The notes under the pieces: model-generated
What the model was told of the DNA's origin: nothing
Database searches by the model: none
What the model saw: only the letters and a program-made list of their open reading frames with translations
In this document: positions 45,983-49,408 of the stretch, piece by piece
Position numbering within the stretch: position 1 is the first letter of the stretch
Layout: the number at the start of each line of letters is the position of its first letter
NCBI GenBank assembly: GCA_031265155.1
Contig: JAISDB010000017.1
Location: 1-49,408, forward strand
Source: Prevotellaceae bacterium
GTDB taxonomy: Bacteria > Bacteroidota > Bacteroidia > Bacteroidales > UBA932
Length of the DNA: 49,408 bases
Direction of reading: 5' to 3'
Made by a program: the position numbers and the translations under genes

Positions 45983-48139
45983 ATGAGAGTTTATCAAACA
46001 GAAGAAATCAGGAACATCGTGCTGCTTGGCAGTGCAGGCGCAGGAAAAACCACGCTTGCCGAAGCAATGATGTTCGACGGTAAAGTGATCGACCGTCGGG
46101 GGACGGTTGATGCCAAAAACACAGTATCGGACAGCAGCGAAATCGAACAGATTTATCAGCGCTCCATATATTCGAGCGTGCTGTTTACCGAATACAATGA
46201 CAAAAAAATAAATCTGATCGATTCGCCCGGCTCCGACGACTTTTCGGGAGGAACGTTTGCCGCGTTCAAAGTTGCCGATACGGGCATAATGGTTATCAAT
46301 GCTCAAAACGGCGTTGAAGTAGGCACCGAAATTTTTGCGCGTTACGCCGAACGGCATGAAAAGCCGATGATTATCGCCGTTAATTATTTAGACCACGAAA
46401 AAGCAAACTGGGAAAATACGCTCGATTCGCTGCGTCAAACCTTTGGCAACAAGCTTACGCTTGTGCAGTATCCCGTAAATCCGGGCAACGGGTTTAACGA
46501 AATTGTAGATGTTTTGCTGATGAAATTATTCCGCTTCAAAGGCGATAACGGAACTTTCGAGGCTGTAGACATACCCGAAAGCGAACTGGAACGCGCAAAA
46601 GAATTGAACGCCGCACTTATAGAATCGGCTGCCGAAAACGATGAAACCTTAATGGAACTCTTTTTTGACAAGGGCGTGCTTACCGAAGACGAAATCCGCA
46701 AGGGCTTGCGTGCAGGACTTAAAACGCGCGGAGTAATTCCAATATTCTGCATGGCTGCAAAAAAAGATATTGGCACAAAGCGTTTATTGGAATTTATCAT
46801 AAACGTTGCTCCAAAACCAAACGAATCGCGCGAATACAAAACCGTAGAAGGCGAAGTAATTCCATGCAACCCTAACGGTTCGCCATCGTTATTCATATTT
46901 AAAACCGCAATAGAACAGCATCTCGGCGAAGTTTCGTATTTTCGCGTAATGTCGGGAAAAATTACCGAAGGCATGGATTTGATAAATGCAAACAACGAAA
47001 CCAAAGAACGCATTTCGGCATTATATGCCGTTGCCGGGAAAAAACGCGAAAAAGTTACGGAAATGCTTGCAGGCGACATTGGCTGCACCGTAAAGCTGAA
47101 ATCATCGCGCCGCGACCAGACCCTGAACGGCGAAGGTAAAAGATGGCAATTCCTGCCTGTTAAATATCCCAACCCGAAATTCCGTACCGCAATAAAGGCA
47201 AAAGATCAAAAAGATGACGAAAAACTCGGCGAAATATTAAACCGCACGCACATGGAAGATCCGACAATTATTGTTGAATATTCAAAAGAACTGAAACAGA
47301 TAATATTGAGCGGACAGGGCGAACATCATATAAACATCCTGAAATGGCATCTTACCAATACGCATAAAATAGAAGTAGAACTGTTTGCGCCCAAAATTCC
47401 ATATCGCGAAACCATTACCAAACTTGCCGCTGCCGACTATCGCCACAAAAAGCAGTCGGGAGGCGCAGGGCAGTTCGGCGAAGTGCATTTGCTGATTGAA
47501 CCCTATATAGAAGGAGTTGCCGAAAACAACAGATTTAAATTCGACGGTAAAGAGCTGGTACTGAATCTCAAAGGAAAAGAAGAATTTAATCTTGACTGGG
47601 GCGGAAAACTGATTTACTACAACTGCATAGTAGGCGGATCAATAGATGCACGCTTTATGCCTGCAATTCTTAAAGGCATAATGGAAAAAATGGAAGAAGG
47701 ACCTCTTACAGGCTCGTATGCGCGCGATATTAAAGTTTACGTTTACGATGGGAAAATGCATCCTGTTGATTCAAACGAAATATCATTCAAACTTGCAGGA
47801 CGCAATGCATTTAAGGATGCCTTTAAAAAGGCTGCTCCCAAAATCATGGAACCCATATACAATATCGAAGTGTTTGTGCCAGGCGACAGCATGGGCGACG
47901 TAATGAGCGACCTGCAAAATCGCCGCGCCATGATTGAAGGAATGAACAGCGAAAAGGGATTTGAAGTTATTAAGGCGCGAGTGCCTCTGGCAGAGATGTA
48001 CAAATATTCGACAACATTAAGCTCGCTCACTTCGGGACGGGCAACGTTTACAATGAAATTTGCCGAATACCAGCAAGTTCCTGCCGAAGTTCAGGACAGA
48101 CTGCTGAAAGCTTACGAAGCCGAAGAAAAAGACGAATAA
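45983..48139 (+). CDS. EF-G paralogue (EF-G2) with degenerate GTPase domain
   Basis: Protein of 718 residues collinear with EF-G: G domain, domains II-III, domain IV (GGAGQFGEVHLLIEP, HPVDSNEISFKLAGRNAFKDA) and the C-terminal domain (PGDSMGDVMSDLQNRRAMIE). The P-loop survives as GSAGAGKTT (16-24), but the switch I GITITS sequence is absent. The G3 motif is DSPGSDDF (80-87), so the catalytic histidine (His88 in the fusA product here) is Ser84. The G4 motif is NYLD (134-137) instead of NKMD. Hydrolysis is therefore probably lost. In Bacteroides thetaiotaomicron an EF-G2 lacking GTPase activity supports translation under nutrient limitation, and this is the likely orthologue. It has its own promoter and terminators. 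Confidence 0.9.
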   Translation: MRVYQTEEIRNIVLLGSAGAGKTTLAEAMMFDGKVIDRRGTVDAKNTVSDSSEIEQIYQRSIYSSVLFTEYNDKKINLIDSPGSDDFSGGTFAAFKVADTGIMVINAQNGVEVGTEIFARYAERHEKPMIIAVNYLDHEKANWENTLDSLRQTFGNKLTLVQYPVNPGNGFNEIVDVLLMKLFRFKGDNGTFEAVDIPESELERAKELNAALIESAAENDETLMELFFDKGVLTEDEIRKGLRAGLKTRGVIPIFCMAAKKDIGTKRLLEFIINVAPKPNESREYKTVEGEVIPCNPNGSPSLFIFKTAIEQHLGEVSYFRVMSGKITEGMDLINANNETKERISALYAVAGKKREKVTEMLAGDIGCTVKLKSSRRDQTLNGEGKRWQFLPVKYPNPKFRTAIKAKDQKDDEKLGEILNRTHMEDPTIIVEYSKELKQIILSGQGEHHINILKWHLTNTHKIEVELFAPKIPYRETITKLAAADYRHKKQSGGAGQFGEVHLLIEPYIEGVAENNRFKFDGKELVLNLKGKEEFNLDWGGKLIYYNCIVGGSIDARFMPAILKGIMEKMEEGPLTGSYARDIKVYVYDGKMHPVDSNEISFKLAGRNAFKDAFKKAAPKIMEPIYNIEVFVPGDSMGDVMSDLQNRRAMIEGMNSEKGFEVIKARVPLAEMYKYSTTLSSLTSGRATFTMKFAEYQQVPAEVQDRLLKAYEAEEKDE

Positions 48140-48150
48140 CGGTAAATATT

Positions 48151-48180
48151 ACAGGCTGTTAAGTATAACAGTCTGTTTAA
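48151..48180 (+). terminator. first terminator after EF-G2
   Basis: ACAGGCTGTTA (48151-48161) pairs with TAACAGTCTGT (48166-48176), with one G-T pair and a four-base loop, then TTTAATTTTAATTT. Confidence 0.7.
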
Positions 48181-48190
48181 TTTTAATTTG

Positions 48191-48230
48191 CACACGGGAG
48201 GAATGTTTTCATTTTGTCCCGTGTGTTTTA
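48191..48230 (+). terminator. second terminator after EF-G2
   Basis: CACACGGGA (48191-48199) pairs perfectly with TCCCGTGTG (48217-48225), with a short inner AATG/CATT stem, followed by TTTTA. Confidence 0.8.
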
Positions 48231-48513
48231 TTCAAACCTGAAAATATTGTCGTAAGAGCAGTTATCTTAATACATTTAACTTATATTAATACAGATGGTT
48301 TTTGTGTATTAAATTCACGTTTGCTATTTAGTGTTAAAAATAATGATTGCCATTTGTTATTTTTGTGTCAAGACAAAAGTAAAATATAAGATCTAAATAT
48401 ATAAAGCATAATATTTTTACAAATTAACGGCTGTGTTTTTCATTATAAATCATAATGACTTTGTTGCAACGGATATATGAACATAATTATCAATGAAACC
48501 TCCTTGCTTATTA
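48231..48513. repeat. AT-rich spacer with solo repeat hairpin
   Basis: Intergenic stretch before the transposase remnant. At 48356-48382 it holds a lone copy of the family hairpin (TTATTTTTG, eight-base loop, CAAAAGTAA; one weak pair), without the rest of the dispersed element. Nothing else is recognisable. Confidence 0.55.
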
Positions 48514-49307
48514 TCAAGCTATCTTATAAGAGTCCGGCAAGCCAATCTCCGTAAATTTATTCAATAACAGGCACTTTAACTTTACTTCGGTTGTCTGATT
48601 TTTTACTGTTCCGGCCTTGAGTTCTCCACCGAAAATCGTTTTGTACCTGAACATGACCACTTCATTCAAACTCCTTGGTGATACTTTTCTTTTTCTTTCC
48701 ATGCTTCCAAGCCTTCTTTCCGTATGTATTCTATAGTTTCATTTCGTTGAATCAGATACTCGGGGAGCGGCTTTTTCTTCTCCGGCAGAGTAACAGCCCC
48801 ATTCTTTGGCGGTGGAATAACCTGCCGGACAGCGTTTCCCAAAACTTCTCTGAATCCAAATTTATCATACGCCCCATCTCCCCTGAAACTTTTTAACCGA
48901 TGCGACTCTCCTTTCAGCATACGGCTTCCAACAGAGGCATCATCCTGTTCATTACCTGTGAGTTCTACCGGGAGGATTTCCCGGGTAACCAAATCAGCAC
49001 ACACATGAAGTTTCCGCCATGTACGATGCTTACTCCATCCGTGCTTGCGGACTTTCCATTCTCCTTCGCCATAAACCTTCAGACCCGTGGAATCTACGCC
49101 GACAACCAGATTTTCGCCTTTATTCAGGCGATTGCTTATCTCTACCGGAAGGATTCCCTGACGACGGCACAGAGTCGTACAGTCGGGTACAGGTAAATCT
49201 TCTTTGCCCATCAACTGCAATAAACTTGTCAGAAAACCCATACTTTGACGGTAACGCAGACCATAGTTAAGTTTCATCAGCAGGCAACACGCAATTGTAA
49301 AAGTCAA
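48514..49307 (-). pseudogene. IS5-family transposase, truncated and frameshifted
   Basis: DDE transposase of the IS5/IS903-like group. The first segment (49307 down to about 48678) holds LLQLMGKEDLPVPDCTTLCR, the first Asp in VGVDSTGLKVYGEGEWK and the second in RGDGAYDKFG. It runs into a stop at 48666. The continuation, in another frame down to 48514, gives RSLNEVVMFRYKTIFGGEL with the likely catalytic Glu. One base appears to be missing in CACCAAGGAGT (complement of about 48671-48681), where one more A would restore YHQRSLNE. The N-terminus is also incomplete: no ATG starts the frame, an upstream stop lies in frame, and about 40-60 residues seem to be missing. Terminal inverted repeats were not identified. 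Confidence 0.8.
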
Positions 49308-49327
49308 ATAATTCGTTACATGTTTTC

Positions 49328-49335
49328 TATCTTTG
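49328..49335 (+). promoter_or_regulatory. possible promoter -7 element
   Basis: TATCTTTG matches TAnnTTTG and lies 20 bases before an ATG at 49356 on the plus strand. It lies within or beside the broken 5' end of the transposase. Confidence 0.35.
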
Positions 49336-49355
49336 ACACGTAATAAGAATTATCA

Positions 49356-49408
49356 TGACAAACTCATCTTTACTATCGCAAACCTTAGCCCATCGGATGT
49401 TGGGTTGC
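49356..49408 (+). CDS. possible start of a gene running off the window
   Basis: An open frame begins MTNSSLLSQTLAHRMLGC and continues to the window end. It starts just beyond the truncated transposase and behind a plausible promoter. Too little is visible to assign a family, and it may not be a gene. Confidence 0.25.

Noticed and set aside
45983..48139. Tetracycline-resistance ribosomal protection protein (TetQ-like)
   Set aside because: These proteins keep an intact GTPase domain. The lost catalytic His and NKxD and the EF-G-like domain IV/V sequences fit EF-G2 better.
48666..48702. Programmed -1 frameshift in the IS5 transposase
   Set aside because: The A/G-rich stretch is not a canonical in-frame slippery heptamer, and the conserved YHQRSL order is restored only by inserting a base further downstream, so mutation or sequencing error is simpler.

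Overview
The window looks like chromosomal DNA from a member of the Bacteroidota, most likely Bacteroidales. The evidence is the fused str-S10-spc-alpha ribosomal superoperon in Bacteroidales order, promoters of the Bacteroidota type (TTTG / TAnnTTTG), BACON-domain and LES-bearing SPII lipoproteins, an OMP-TPR-LptC-CorC operon, and a second EF-G with a degenerate G domain. All functional calls rest on reading motifs by eye. No database search was run.

Layout. (1) 0.5-5.2 kb, minus strand: etfB-etfA-(Bro-N gene)-acyl-CoA dehydrogenase, an acyl-CoA oxidation unit with an unrelated antirepressor-like gene inside it. (2) 5.5-7.2 kb: a small Spy/CpxP-like periplasmic protein and a YiiX-type papain-like hydrolase, separated by a MITE-like element. 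(3) 7.5-13.0 kb, plus strand: an envelope operon (FadL-like outer membrane protein, TPR protein, LptC, CorC/HlyC membrane protein), then upp. (4) 13.0-14.1 kb: a gene-free stretch built from dispersed repeats and a 22-bp tandem array, followed by a MetY/Met17-type sulfhydrylase. (5) 15.5-33.8 kb, minus strand: 32 translation genes from rpsL to rplQ, apparently driven by one strong promoter near 33.87 kb. (6) 34.2-35.5 kb: fabD and a small membrane protein, then another repeat with a 22-bp array.

(7) 36.0-45.4 kb, minus strand: the accessory island and the most interesting part. Two adjacent lipoproteins of about 575 residues carry the core signatures of cholesterol-dependent-cytolysin-like (CDCL) pore-forming proteins. 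A strong terminator follows them, and then come five exported proteins: two paralogous triple-BACON lipoproteins, a small beta-barrel protein, a Big_2 lipoprotein with seven propeller-like WKNG repeats, and a BspA-type leucine-rich-repeat lipoprotein. A decayed CDCL C-terminus lies in front of the second BACON gene, so the block 'CDCL tail-terminator-BACON-spacer' has been duplicated. Three of the lipoproteins share an almost identical signal-peptide cassette joined to unrelated mature domains. I infer a surface-displayed two-component pore-forming system with accessory recognition or adhesion lipoproteins, possibly used against other bacteria.

(8) 46.0-48.1 kb, plus strand: an EF-G paralogue (EF-G2) that has lost the catalytic histidine and the NKxD motif, closed by two tandem terminators. 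(9) 48.5-49.4 kb: a truncated, frameshifted IS5-family transposase and the possible start of a further gene running off the window.

Dispersed repeats of one family (copies at 1-442, 6071-6588 and 13145-13734, with relatives at about 13735-14050 and 35526-35940) occupy most of the long intergenic spaces.
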